Origin: Streptosporangiaceae bacterium
GTDB lineage: Bacteria; Actinomycetota; Actinomycetes; Streptosporangiales; Streptosporangiaceae
Reading direction: 5' to 3'
Length of the DNA: 14,656 bases
Assembly (NCBI GenBank): GCA_030041195.1
Contig: JASHOI010000299.1
Coordinates: 1-14,656 of the forward strand
Positions 1 to 6,757 of this stretch are shown here, piece by piece; position 1 is the stretch's first letter; every line of letters starts with the position of its first letter. Below the pieces are notes generated by a model. That model saw only the letters and a list, made by a program, of their open reading frames with translations. It was not told the origin of the DNA and searched no databases. The position numbers and the translations under genes were made by a program.

Positions 1-907
1 CGATCGCTTCGCGGACGGCGGGGACGATCTCTTTTGCCCAGCGGGCGAGCCCCTCGGCAGCGGGAGTGTCGCCGGGGCTGCGGTAGATGAAGCCGCGCGC
101 GCGGTGCTCGAGCACCGCGGCGGTGAGCTCGTGCACCCACTGCCGTACCGAGCCGCCGATCCAGCGGCCGTCGTCGCCGCGGGTGACGGCGAGCGGCTGG
201 GCCGTGATCTGGCCGCCGAAGTTGTAGACGTCGATGATCTCCCCGGGGTCTCGCCCGGCCGCGGCGGCGGCCGCATCGATCAGCGGGCGGGACTCGCGGT
301 ACAGCTTGCTCTGCCAGTCCGAGGCCATCGGCGGAACCCAGCCGTCCGCGACCCGGCCGGTGACCGCCAGCGACTTCGGCCCGACCGAGCCGGTCCAGAT
401 CGGCGGTGCCGGGACATCAGCCGGGTCCAGGCCGGATACCTGGCAGAACTCCCCCTCGAAGGTGACCGGATCCCCGCCGCCGGACAGCGCCCGGATCACC
501 GTGATCCCCTCCTCCATCGCGCGCACCGCCGACCCGCCGCTGAGCCGGGGCACGCCGAGCGTGACGATCATGTCCCAGATTCCCCCCGCCCCGATGCCGA
601 GCACGACCCGCCCTCCGGACAGCGCCGACAGCGACGTGATCGCGCGGGCGAGCACGGGCGCCGGGCGGCTGGGCAGGTTGGTGACCGTCACCGCGCCATA
701 GATTCGCTCGGTCCGGCCCAGCAGAAACGACAGCAGCGCGTAGGCGTCGAGTTTCTCGCCGAAGTAGGGGTGATCGGCCAGCGTGAACAGGTCCAGGCCG
801 TCGCGGTCCGCCTGGGTCACCAGCCGAACCGAATCGGCCGCGGTGGCGACGTCCGCCCCGTTCCAGGCGCCAAGCCCGGCGGCGAACCATACCTTGGGAT
901 CGGGCAC
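1..907 (-). CDS. LLM-class (luciferase-like) F420/flavin-dependent oxidoreductase, 3' end outside window
   Basis: Reading the minus strand from a GTG at 907 gives 302 uninterrupted codons running off the left edge. The start is chosen because AAGGAGG (914-920) lies 6 nt upstream. The protein begins VPDPKVWFAAGLG and has the luciferase-like TIM-barrel pattern: an ADHPYFGEKLDAY segment near residues 44-56, a core strand RVVLGIGAGG (about 100-109) typical of F420-dependent Mer-like and monooxygenase-like members, and PPIWTGSVGPKSLAVTGRVADGWVPP around 180-205. Family members are about 290-350 residues, so only a short C-terminal tail should be missing. These enzymes usually bind F420 (or FMN) and reduce or oxidise small molecules; the substrate cannot be read here. 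It lies 30 nt downstream of the ABM-like gene, so the two probably form an operon divergent from the TetR gene. It has no ATG start and no stop inside the window, so a simple ATG-based scan misses it. Confidence 0.88.
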   Translation of the reverse strand, partial: MPDPKVWFAAGLGAWNGADVATAADSVRLVTQADRDGLDLFTLADHPYFGEKLDAYALLSFLLGRTERIYGAVTVTNLPSRPAPVLARAITSLSALSGGRVVLGIGAGGIWDMIVTLGVPRLSGGSAVRAMEEGITVIRALSGGGDPVTFEGEFCQVSGLDPADVPAPPIWTGSVGPKSLAVTGRVADGWVPPMASDWQSKLYRESRPLIDAAAAAAGRDPGEIIDVYNFGGQITAQPLAVTRGDDGRWIGGSVRQWVHELTAAVLEHRARGFIYRSPGDTPAAEGLARWAKEIVPAVREAI

Positions 908-913
908 GAGCAG

Positions 914-920
914 CCTCCTT
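914..920 (-). promoter_or_regulatory. Shine-Dalgarno of the luciferase-like gene
   Basis: AAGGAGG read on the minus strand, 6 nt before the GTG at 907. It is a near-perfect anti-16S match and decides the start codon of the partial left-edge gene. Confidence 0.8.
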
Positions 921-937
921 CCAGTCTCAGGATTCAC

Positions 938-1237
938 TCAGCGGAAGCCATAGCAGCCGACCTCGTCCAGCACGGTGACGACCGGCGGCTGCTCGCACCG
1001 TTCGTCCAGGGTGGACCGGTAGCGCTGGAACGACGCCAGCCGGTGGTGCGGCGCGGTGCCCGGCGGGCCGTCGAACTCCACGAGGGCGACAAAGCTGCCC
1101 TGGTCATCGGCGCGGAAGGTGACGTAGCGCAGACCTGCCGGCCGGGTCGCCGCGAGCTCCGCGTAGACATCGCCCAGCAATTCCGCGTTGCGCTCGATCT
1201 GGTCGGGCCGGACCTTGTAGCTGATCATCACCTGCAC
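938..1237 (-). CDS. Small ABM-like dimeric alpha/beta-barrel protein (99 aa)
   Basis: The protein begins VQVMISYKVRPDQIERNAELLGDVYAEL and ends PPVVTVLDEVGCYGFR. The strand-helix-strand layout (MISYKVRP, then a helix, then GLRYVTFRADDQGSFVALVEFDG) is typical of dimeric alpha/beta-barrel (antibiotic biosynthesis monooxygenase-like) proteins of about 95-110 residues. Such proteins bind small aromatic or other organic molecules, but many have no known reaction. The GTG at 1237 is preferred because AGGAG sits 6 nt upstream. The ATG four codons in is possible, and an upstream ATG at 1294 would add a low-complexity Pro/Arg stretch encoded by a tandem repeat, so it is unlikely. It is the first gene of a probable two-gene operon with the luciferase-like oxidoreductase. 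The function is not known; the fold call is moderately sure. Confidence 0.75.
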   Translation of the reverse strand: MQVMISYKVRPDQIERNAELLGDVYAELAATRPAGLRYVTFRADDQGSFVALVEFDGPPGTAPHHRLASFQRYRSTLDERCEQPPVVTVLDEVGCYGFR

Positions 1238-1240
1238 TGC

Positions 1241-1290
1241 TGGCTCCTGTGGGCGCGGGGGCGGCTGGCTCCTGTGGGCGCGGGGGCGGC
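1241..1290. repeat. Perfect 25-bp tandem duplication in the leader of the ABM-like gene
   Basis: Bases 1241-1265 and 1266-1290 are identical over all 25 positions. Each unit contains TGGCTCCTGTGGGC followed by a G/C run. Read on the minus strand, each unit carries one AGGAG Shine-Dalgarno core. The copy nearest the gene (1241-1265) supplies the ribosome site for the GTG at 1237; the other is a spare 25 bp upstream. The perfect identity suggests a recent slippage-type duplication. Confidence 0.9.
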
Positions 1291-1330
1291 GCAACTCTGA
1301 TTCCGTCGGACGACCTGTCTTTCACTGGAA

Positions 1331-1359
1331 AGCCTGTATTTTAAAAGTCACTCTGTCAA
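1331..1359 (-). promoter_or_regulatory. Candidate sigma-70-type promoter of the ABM-like/luciferase-like operon
   Basis: On the minus strand TTGACA (1359-1354) is followed after 17 nt by CAGGCT (1336-1331), which resembles actinobacterial -10 boxes of the TAGGNT type except for its first base. The predicted start of transcription would be about 90 nt upstream of the GTG. The candidate operator covers the -35 box. Confidence 0.35.
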
Positions 1360-1363
1360 GTGA
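1348..1363. promoter_or_regulatory. Candidate TetR operator in the divergent promoter region
   Basis: TCACT (1348-1352) and AGTGA (1359-1363) form an inverted repeat with a 6-nt centre. It lies between the divergent ABM-like/luciferase-like operon and the TetR gene and overlaps a minus-strand TTGACA (1354-1359). A second TCACT occurs at 1322-1326 inside another small palindrome, CTTTC-ACTG-GAAAG (1319-1332). TetR proteins commonly bind palindromes in their own divergent spacer. That this regulator binds here is inference. Confidence 0.4.
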
Positions 1364-1381
1364 ATGTTAGGATTACGTTCC

Positions 1382-2002
1382 GTGGCGACGCGCAAGTACG
1401 AGCAGCGGCTGCGCGCCGAGGAGGCGGAACGGACCCGGCGCCGCATCCTGGACGCGCTGTACGAGCGGCTGCGCGAGGCGCCCGCGGAGCCGATAAGCGT
1501 GGACCAGATCGCCCGGATGGCCCGCGTCTCCCGGTCCACCGTCTACCTGGTCTTCGGCTCGAGACCGGGCCTGTTCTGCGCGCTCGGCGCTGACATCGCG
1601 AAGCGCGGGGGCTTCGCCGCGGTGCTCGAGGCAGCCGCGTGCCCGGATGCGATCGAGAGCCTGCGCGCGGGCATCCGCGCCATCGTCCGCATGTACGCGA
1701 GTCAGCGGGACGTGCTGCGGGCGCTGCATTCCATGGCCCAGCTCGACGCGGAGGCCGGCGGCGGATCCGTGCAGAAAATGGACGAGGGCCGGGCGATCGG
1801 CATCGCCTCCCGGGCACGCCGGCTGGCGGAGCAGGGCGCACTCCGCGCGGACGTCACCGAGGCCCAGGCGGCGGACCTGCTGTGGCTGCTGACGAGTTTC
1901 GACGCCTTCGACGCGCTCTACACGGGCCGGTCACTGCCGGCCGAGCAGGTGGCCGACGCCCTGACCGCCACCGCCGAACGCGCCCTGTGCCGCAGCGCCT
2001 GA
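1382..2002 (+). CDS. TetR/AcrR-family transcriptional regulator
   Basis: A protein of 206 residues from the GTG at 1382, starting VATRKYEQRLRAEEAERTRRRILDALYERL. A basic helix 1 is followed by the helix-turn-helix ISVDQIARMARVSRSTVYLVFGSRPGLFCAL (about residues 38-68), which is the diagnostic TetR DNA-binding region. The rest is an all-helical ligand and dimer domain (IRAIVRMYASQRDVLRALH, AADLLWLLTSFDAFDALYTGRS). Length is normal for the family. An in-frame ATG at 1364 would add MLGLRS but would begin immediately after the candidate operator with no clear ribosome site. The GTG has AGGA at 1369-1372, so it is preferred with moderate certainty. The gene is divergent from the ABM-like/luciferase-like pair and is their likely repressor, probably also of itself. 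The ligand is unknown. Confidence 0.88.
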   Translation: MATRKYEQRLRAEEAERTRRRILDALYERLREAPAEPISVDQIARMARVSRSTVYLVFGSRPGLFCALGADIAKRGGFAAVLEAAACPDAIESLRAGIRAIVRMYASQRDVLRALHSMAQLDAEAGGGSVQKMDEGRAIGIASRARRLAEQGALRADVTEAQAADLLWLLTSFDAFDALYTGRSLPAEQVADALTATAERALCRSA

Positions 2003-2025
2003 TTCAGGAGTCCGACCTGCTCCGC

Positions 2026-2346
2026 TCACCTGTGCGCGGTGAGTCTCGCGGCGAGCATCTGAGCGCCGAGCGCGCCGATGAGGATCCACCACGGGATGGC
2101 GACCATCAGCCAATCCCCAGCAGCGTTCTGCGCCTCGCTCGGCAGCAACAGCGCCGGCCAGCCCGCGACGACCGGAATGGCGATCATGAGGCCCAGGCCC
2201 GTGCGCCACGCGCGGCCGCCGAGACGGACCTTCAGCGAATGGCTGACGAGCGGGCAGATCCCCGCGGCGACGCGTGCCGACCCGGCCAGCACCATCGCCC
2301 ATGACAGCGCGCACTCAAAGAACAACACCCGCAGCGCGAATCGCAT
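2026..2346 (-). CDS. Small hydrophobic membrane protein (106 aa), function unknown
   Basis: Minus-strand ORF starting MRFALRVLFFECALSWAMVLAGS. Three hydrophobic stretches are visible: about residues 4-30, 50-69 (GLGLMIAIPVVAGWPALLLP) and 79-100 (WLMVAIPWWILIGALGAQML), so it should span the membrane about three times. The start at 2346 is chosen because GGAAGGGG lies 5 nt upstream. A longer version from 2397 would add a Pro/Gly-rich stretch and lacks such a site. It is convergent with the TetR gene, with a 23-nt gap holding no clear terminator. I do not recognise the family. Codon use and composition match the surroundings, supporting a real gene. Confidence 0.65.
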   Translation of the reverse strand: MRFALRVLFFECALSWAMVLAGSARVAAGICPLVSHSLKVRLGGRAWRTGLGLMIAIPVVAGWPALLLPSEAQNAAGDWLMVAIPWWILIGALGAQMLAARLTAHR

Positions 2347-2389
2347 CGCTGCCCCTTCCCGGGGGCCGGGTAGGCCGGTGACCTTGCCG

Positions 2390-2396
2390 AGTATCA
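2390..2396 (-). promoter_or_regulatory. Candidate -10 element of the small membrane protein gene
   Basis: TGATACT on the minus strand, an extended -10-like box, lies 44 nt upstream of the ATG at 2346. The -35 match is poor (TGCTTT at 17 nt), so this is tentative. Confidence 0.3.
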
Positions 2397-2523
2397 CTCC
2401 GCTAGCTCAATAAAAGCACGGCACCGAGCCGGGACAACAGCGGCAGGCCGACATCGCTTCAAGACCGGGCGGCCGGTTCTGATACCGTCGGCGTGCACGC
2501 GACCACCCGAGGAGGTGAGACCC

Positions 2524-2595
2524 ATTACCGCTGTAGCAGGAGGTTGGGTGCTCTCGCTCGCGGCCGCGCGGTTTGACCGGCACGTACGGCTCTGA
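2524..2595 (+). CDS. Possible leader peptide upstream of the hydrolase (ATT start, 23 codons)
   Basis: GAGGAGG (2509-2515) is followed 8 nt later by ATT, opening the frame ITAVAGGWVLSLAAARFDRHVRL and a TGA at 2593-2595. Alternatively AGGAGG (2538-2543) would serve the in-frame GTG at 2548, giving 15 codons. Two good ribosome sites in one short frame are unexpected by chance in an untranslated leader. ATT starts are rare, so this stays tentative. It could be a translated leader that controls the hydrolase gene 55 nt downstream. Confidence 0.25.
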   Translation: MTAVAGGWVLSLAAARFDRHVRL

Positions 2596-2650
2596 CCCAC
2601 GACAGGTCGCGCCGGGAGCGCCCGCGAGCATCCCGGAAGGCATCTGACCT

Positions 2651-3391
2651 ATGCACTTCACCTCGGAGACGGTCGTCGACGGCGTCTCGGAACGGCTCTT
2701 CACGCTCGGCGAGATCCCCGGCGTGCTGTGGACACGAGCCGGGGCCGCAGGCCCGCAACCGCTCGTGCTGCTCGGCCATGGCGGCGGTCAGCACAAGACG
2801 GCCCCCGGCGTCGTCGCACGCGCCCACCAGTACACGGCCCGCGGTTTCGCTGTCGCGGCCATCGACGCGCCGGCGCACGGTGACCGCCCGTCAACCGAGG
2901 AACACCGGCGCTTCGTCGCGGCCATGAGGGAGCGGTCCGAGGCGGGCGAGCCGGTGGGCCCGCTGATACCGGGTTACAACGCCGCAGTGGCGGAACGGGC
3001 CGTGCCGGAATGGCGCGCCACGCTGGACGCGCTCCAGCGGCTGGACCATGTCGGCGCCCGCGGGCCGGTGGGCTACTGGGGGCTGTCGATGGGCGGCGCG
3101 GTCGGGGTGCGGCTCGCCGCTGCCGAGCCCCGGATAACCGCGGCGGTGTTCGGCCTCGTGCGCAGCGATGGCCTGGCCGAGGCGGCAGCCACGATCACGA
3201 TCCCGGTCGAGTTCCTGCTGCAGTGGGACGACGAGGTCGTGCCGCGCGACTCCGGCCTGGCGCTGTTCGACGCGCTCGCCTCCGCCGAGAAGACGCTGCA
3301 CGCCAACACCGGCCCGCACCGGGAGGTGCCCGCGTTCGAGCTCGAGAGCTCGGCGCGATTCTTCGCCCGCCACCTGCTCGGCGGCGCGTAG
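2651..3391 (+). CDS. Alpha/beta-hydrolase, dienelactone hydrolase/acyl-peptidase-like
   Basis: A protein of 246 residues with the alpha/beta-hydrolase signature. The oxyanion-side HGGG is at residues 43-46 and the nucleophile elbow GLSMGG at 144-149 has Ser146. A likely acid lies in QWDDEVVPRDSG (Asp193/194) and a likely His in NTGPHREVP (His223), so the triad looks complete and in the usual order. IDAPAHGDRP (71-80) is the typical segment after strand 4. There is no signal peptide, so it is cytoplasmic. The ATG at 2651 is the only in-frame start after a TGA at 2645; GGAAGG (2635-2640) is 10 nt upstream. Substrates of such enzymes are esters, lactones or amides; which one cannot be told. It is convergent with the methyltransferase gene 22 bp away. 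Confidence 0.87.
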   Translation: MHFTSETVVDGVSERLFTLGEIPGVLWTRAGAAGPQPLVLLGHGGGQHKTAPGVVARAHQYTARGFAVAAIDAPAHGDRPSTEEHRRFVAAMRERSEAGEPVGPLIPGYNAAVAERAVPEWRATLDALQRLDHVGARGPVGYWGLSMGGAVGVRLAAAEPRITAAVFGLVRSDGLAEAAATITIPVEFLLQWDDEVVPRDSGLALFDALASAEKTLHANTGPHREVPAFELESSARFFARHLLGGA

Positions 3392-3413
3392 GCCGGCGAC
3401 GGCAAGGCCGGGT

Positions 3414-4169
3414 TCAGGGCCTGGTCAGCGTCAGCAGCGGCTGCTGGTAGCTGGGGGCCACGGCGTCGGGGTCCGCGGCGACCGCCGCCTCAAGCCGCTG
3501 GAATCCGGCCGCGAGTTCCTCGGGCGTGAGCCGCTCGAAGACCGAGAACGGCCGGAGCCGGAGCTGGGCCAGGACGTCGGCGCGGGTTCCGGCCGACGGC
3601 CCGATGGGCTTCGCGAAGCCGGCGACCCGCCATCCGGCGCCGGTGAAGACCGCCACGACGTCGGCCAGGGGCTGGAACGTCGCCGCGTCGATCTCGAGCC
3701 CGCGCGGGAAGCACTCCAGCCACCACAGCCGGGGCATGTGGTCGCGGAAGTGCGACTGGAGCAGGACCGTGCCGCCGGGCCTGGTCACCCGGGCCAGCTC
3801 GCTGGCGGCGCGGGACTGGTCCCGGACGTGGTGCCAGACCAGGAACATCAGGGTGTAGTCGACGGACGCGTCGGGCAGCGGGATCGCCTCGGCCGACCCG
3901 CTCAGGTAGCTGACCCCGGGATGCGCCGCAGCCTCGGCGATCCGGCGCATCGCCGTCGCGGGCTCCACCCCGGTCACCGGGCCGAACGCCGCTGCGAGCG
4001 CCGGGGCGAACCGGCCGGTGCCGGAGCCGAGATCCAGGCCCTGCAGCGGCCGGCGCGGCGGCAGCCGGGCCACGAACGCGCGGATCCAGAAGTCCAGCTG
4101 GCCCGGCCGCAGCGCGCGGCCGCGCACGTAGCCGCGATGCTGCTGGCTGTTGTAGTCGACAGGCTTCAT
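3414..4169 (-). CDS. Class I SAM-dependent methyltransferase (251 aa)
   Basis: The protein starts MKPVDYNSQQHRGYVRGRAL. Motif I is LDLGSGTGRF (about 45-54), the acidic end of strand 2 is VTGVEP (Glu69), GSAEAIPLPDASVDYTLMFLVWHHV (91-115) covers motifs II/III, and RVTRPGGTVLLQSHF (127-141) is the usual post-core strand. This is the Methyltransf_11 (UbiE-like) pattern. A C-terminal part of roughly 100 residues, including LEIDAATFQPLADVVAVFTGAGWRV, ends the protein. It transfers a methyl group from SAM; the acceptor cannot be deduced. GGAGG lies 6 nt before the ATG. It is divergent from the TPR gene across a 344-bp spacer and convergent with the hydrolase. No partner gene suggests a pathway. Confidence 0.88.
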   Translation of the reverse strand: MKPVDYNSQQHRGYVRGRALRPGQLDFWIRAFVARLPPRRPLQGLDLGSGTGRFAPALAAAFGPVTGVEPATAMRRIAEAAAHPGVSYLSGSAEAIPLPDASVDYTLMFLVWHHVRDQSRAASELARVTRPGGTVLLQSHFRDHMPRLWWLECFPRGLEIDAATFQPLADVVAVFTGAGWRVAGFAKPIGPSAGTRADVLAQLRLRPFSVFERLTPEELAAGFQRLEAAVAADPDAVAPSYQQPLLTLTRP

Positions 4170-4513
4170 CGGGAGCCTCCAGTGGGTGGGCGTGACCGAC
4201 CGCCGACCTCACTCGACCAGGCTTTTGTCCCTTCAGATGCCCGCTGACGCGGGTCGCAGCGCTCGGACCAGTCTCGCCTGAGCGACGGAACCCTAGCTGC
4301 GTCCAGTCGTGGTCCCAGCGTAGCCGACCCGGCCCGGCCGATCGATCGGCGCATTCCCTCCGGCGAGGCGGCCGCAAAGACACGGCTGCCAGGCAAAACC
4401 ATCCGTCGCCGTAATACGAGAACCCTGCTGGGCTACAATTCCGCGTCGGCTGCACGCCATTGTCCGCAATGCGGTAGCTTCCGACCTGTAAACGGCTACC
4501 GGAGCGGTTCTTG
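4170..4513. other. Divergent spacer between methyltransferase and TPR protein genes
   Basis: About 340 bp. A good -10 box TACAAT (4434-4439) faces the TPR gene but has no matching -35 at 17-18 nt. An inverted repeat CATTG-TCCG-CAATG (4458-4471) lies about 40 nt upstream of the start and could be an operator. A minus-strand open frame at 4166-4402 exists but has no family resemblance. Nothing else recognisable. Confidence 0.4.
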
Positions 4514-6757
4514 GTGCAGATGAACTCGGTCACGGGTATCGGCGGCCAGGCGCCGCCGCCGAGCCCGCTGGTCGTCACGGCAAAGTGGCCGGTGCGGTGC
4601 GGTATCGTGCCGTCGCTGGCCGACAGGTTCGACCCGAGACCCGAGACCGCGCCGGACTTGCACCGGGCGCTGGAGCACGCCGCCAGGGTCGTCCTGATCC
4701 CGCAGCCTGGCCGGAGCGACTCCGGCCTGACCCAGCAGTGGCTGCGTACCAGCGGGAAGACCCAGCTGGCGGTCGCGTTCGCTGAGGCGCAGTGGCAATC
4801 GCGGGCAATCGACCTGCTGCTCTGGATCGACGGGAGCAGCACGGCATCGGTGCTGGCCGGCTACGTCGACGGCGCCAGGGCCATTACCGGAGCCCCGATG
4901 ACCGGTCCGGCCGCGCCCGTGGCGGTTAGCCTGCTCGCGTGGCTCGGCCAGAGCAACCTGCGCTGGCTCGTTGTCCTTGACGACGTGCCGGACGGCAGGC
5001 TGCTGGACGGCCTGATCCCGGCCGGGCCGGGCGGGCACGTCGTGATCACCGGCGCGAGCTCGCAGGCGGCCACCGGCGTGCCGGACGCGCTGGTGGCGGA
5101 GATCGGGCCGTTCAGCGCTCGCGAGGCGATGAAGTACCTGGTGGGCAGGCTGTCGAACGATCCCGACCAGCGGCGCGGCGCGATGGACCTGATCCGCGAT
5201 GTGGGCTGCCAGCCGACCGCCCTCGCGCACTCGACCGCCACGATCGCCAGCTCGTGGATCACCTGCGACGACTACTGCGAGCAGTTCCGCCGCCGGCAGA
5301 CCCTGGTGGGCGGCCCGGGCGGCCAGGCGGCGGCCGCGGTGACCTGGCGGCTGGCGCTCGATCAGGCCGATCACATGACGCCCGGCGGGGCCGCACACTA
5401 CTGCCTCGCGCTCGCCGCCATGCTGGACGGGCACGGGATCCCGGTAGGGCTGTTCGGCACGTCGGCGGCGGGCCAGTTCATCGCGCCGGGGCAGGGCGGC
5501 CCCGGCTCACCCGGCCAGCCAGGCCAGCCTGGTGAGCCCGGCCCGATGACCGCGCGGATCCAGCTCGCGCTGACCAGCCTGGAACAGGTGGGCCTGCTCA
5601 GCCTCGACGGCACGGCGGATCTTGCTGTGGTCCGGCTCAGCCCGGCGCTGCAGCGGTCGACGCAGGCCGCGATGCGATCCGACCTACTGACCCAGTCGGC
5701 CGGGGCCGCCGCGGCGGCGCTGCTCGAGTTCTGGCCGGACGGTGACCAGAGCACGCCCGTTGCGCAGCTGGCGCGGGGAAGCGCGGTGGCGCTGCTGCGC
5801 GCCGACGCCGACGCGCTGTGGGCAGGCAACTGCCCCGCGGTGCTGATCCGCGCGGGGCAGAGCCTGGACGCCGCCGGCATGCCGGGAGCGGCCGTCGAGT
5901 ACTGGCGCGAGCTGAGCGCAGCCAGCGACCGGATTCTCGGTCCCGATCATCCGGACTCGCTGCGGCTGGCCAACTTGCTCGGAGCGTCCTGCGCCGCTGC
6001 CGGGCTGAACGCGGAGGCCATCGCGTCCCGCCGGCGCGTCGCCGATCAACGGGCTCACGCGCTTGGGCCACAGCACTCGCTCACCCTGGCCGGGCAGGTT
6101 GCCCTGAGCCGCTCGCTGGTGGACGCCGGCGACTTCGGCACGGCGGTCGACGTGCTCGCCGCGGCCCTCGCGGCGAGCGAGGCGCGACGAGGTGCGTCCG
6201 ACCCCGAGGTACTGGGCATCCGGGATGATCTCGCGGCCGCATACCTGGCGGCCGGACGCGCCGGTGACGCGATGCGCGTGCTAAAGGCGACGCTGGCGGA
6301 ACGAGAGCGAAGCGGCGGCCCGACGCATCGTGACACCATCGAGACCCGGCAGCGACTCGCCGAGGCCTGCGTCGCCGCCGGGAAGCTCAAGGACGCGGTG
6401 TCGCTGTACCGCCGGGCGGTCGAGGACTCCGAGCGGGTGAACGGGCCAGACCACCGGGCCACGCTGCGGGCCCGGGGCACGCTCGCGGCCGTGTACCAGC
6501 AGACCGGCAAGATTGGCAACGCGGTGTCGATGTACGAGCTGACCAGAGACAGCTGCACGCGAGCCCTTGGCCCGGATGACCCCGACACGCTGAACGCGTG
6601 CGTGAACCTGGGCCGGATCTACATCGCGGTCGGTCACGTGGCCAACGCGACCACGCTGCTGCGCGACACGCTGGAGCGGTGCCAGCTCGTGCTGCCTCCG
6701 GGCGATCCGATAACCAGATTGGCGCAGGAGAGCCTCACCGCCATTGTCGGGGCCTGA
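4514..6757 (+). CDS. STAND/NB-ARC-like protein with degenerate P-loop and C-terminal TPR repeats (747 aa)
   Basis: The N-terminal half resembles the NB-ARC-type NTPase module of actinobacterial TPR regulators. A Walker A-like WLRTSGKTQLAVAFAEAQW (GKT at about 81-83) is followed by LLLWIDGSS and a Walker B-like WLVVLDDV (about 151-158), then VVITGASS and EIGPFSAREAMKYLVGRL. The usual Gly-x-Gly-Gly-x-Gly before GKT is missing, so nucleotide binding is uncertain. A Gly-X-Pro stretch sits at about 326-344. The C-terminal part has six TPR_12-type units, each opened by a GPxHxxTL-like motif at residues 476, 518, 560, 602, 644 and 686, exactly 42 apart. Such proteins act as signalling switches or scaffolds. 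GTG 4514 (GGAG 9 nt upstream) is chosen over TTG 4511 and ATG 4520. It lies alone, with a candidate terminator at its stop. Partners are unknown. Confidence 0.82.
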   Translation: MQMNSVTGIGGQAPPPSPLVVTAKWPVRCGIVPSLADRFDPRPETAPDLHRALEHAARVVLIPQPGRSDSGLTQQWLRTSGKTQLAVAFAEAQWQSRAIDLLLWIDGSSTASVLAGYVDGARAITGAPMTGPAAPVAVSLLAWLGQSNLRWLVVLDDVPDGRLLDGLIPAGPGGHVVITGASSQAATGVPDALVAEIGPFSAREAMKYLVGRLSNDPDQRRGAMDLIRDVGCQPTALAHSTATIASSWITCDDYCEQFRRRQTLVGGPGGQAAAAVTWRLALDQADHMTPGGAAHYCLALAAMLDGHGIPVGLFGTSAAGQFIAPGQGGPGSPGQPGQPGEPGPMTARIQLALTSLEQVGLLSLDGTADLAVVRLSPALQRSTQAAMRSDLLTQSAGAAAAALLEFWPDGDQSTPVAQLARGSAVALLRADADALWAGNCPAVLIRAGQSLDAAGMPGAAVEYWRELSAASDRILGPDHPDSLRLANLLGASCAAAGLNAEAIASRRRVADQRAHALGPQHSLTLAGQVALSRSLVDAGDFGTAVDVLAAALAASEARRGASDPEVLGIRDDLAAAYLAAGRAGDAMRVLKATLAERERSGGPTHRDTIETRQRLAEACVAAGKLKDAVSLYRRAVEDSERVNGPDHRATLRARGTLAAVYQQTGKIGNAVSMYELTRDSCTRALGPDDPDTLNACVNLGRIYIAVGHVANATTLLRDTLERCQLVLPPGDPITRLAQESLTAIVGA
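5489..5545 (+). repeat. Gly-X-Pro (collagen-like) coding insert in the STAND-like protein
   Basis: Codons read G-Q-G-G-P-G-S-P-G-Q-P-G-Q-P-G-E-P-G-P, i.e. a run of Gly-X-Pro triplets between two otherwise globular segments. The DNA contains short direct repeats (GGCCAG twice) and uses CCA, CCT, TCA and GGT codons that are uncommon in the rest of the gene. This suggests local repeat expansion, probably forming a flexible linker. Confidence 0.75.
5939..6694 (+). repeat. Six tandem 42-codon TPR units
   Basis: The opening motif GPDHPDSL is followed at exact 126-bp steps by GPQHSLTL (6065), GASDPEVL (6191), GPTHRDTI (6317), GPDHRATL (6443) and GPDDPDTL (6569). Between them lie helix pairs ending in A-x-x-Y/R. 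This is the kinesin-light-chain-like 42-residue TPR period, with no insertion or deletion over six units. Confidence 0.85.

Larger units (their letters stand above)
2347..2650. other. Divergent spacer with leader region of the hydrolase gene
   Basis: About 300 bp separate the minus-strand membrane protein from the plus-strand hydrolase. It contains the minus-strand TGATACT box and a plus-strand promoter-like pair: TTCAAG (2458-2463), 17 nt, GATACC (2481-2486). A leader with two strong Shine-Dalgarno motifs, GAGGAGG (2509-2515) and AGGAGG (2538-2543), precedes the hydrolase by more than 100 nt. The short reading frame behind them is listed separately. A stretch rich in A/T (2405-2415) lies in the middle. 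No RNA gene or terminator was recognised. Confidence 0.45.

Noticed and set aside
104..1300. Plus-strand open frame of 398 codons
   Set aside because: It runs antisense to two well-supported minus-strand genes with ribosome sites, has Arg/Pro/Ala-rich composition typical of shadow frames in GC-rich DNA, and matches no family.
3392..3413. Bidirectional terminator between hydrolase and methyltransferase
   Set aside because: Only GGCC/CCGG short self-complementarity is present in the 22-bp gap, with no stable stem or T-run.
4166..4402. Minus-strand 78-codon frame upstream of the methyltransferase gene
   Set aside because: It overlaps the methyltransferase start by ATGA, which is suggestive, but it is Arg/Ser/Gly-rich, has no visible domain and no ribosome site that I could find.
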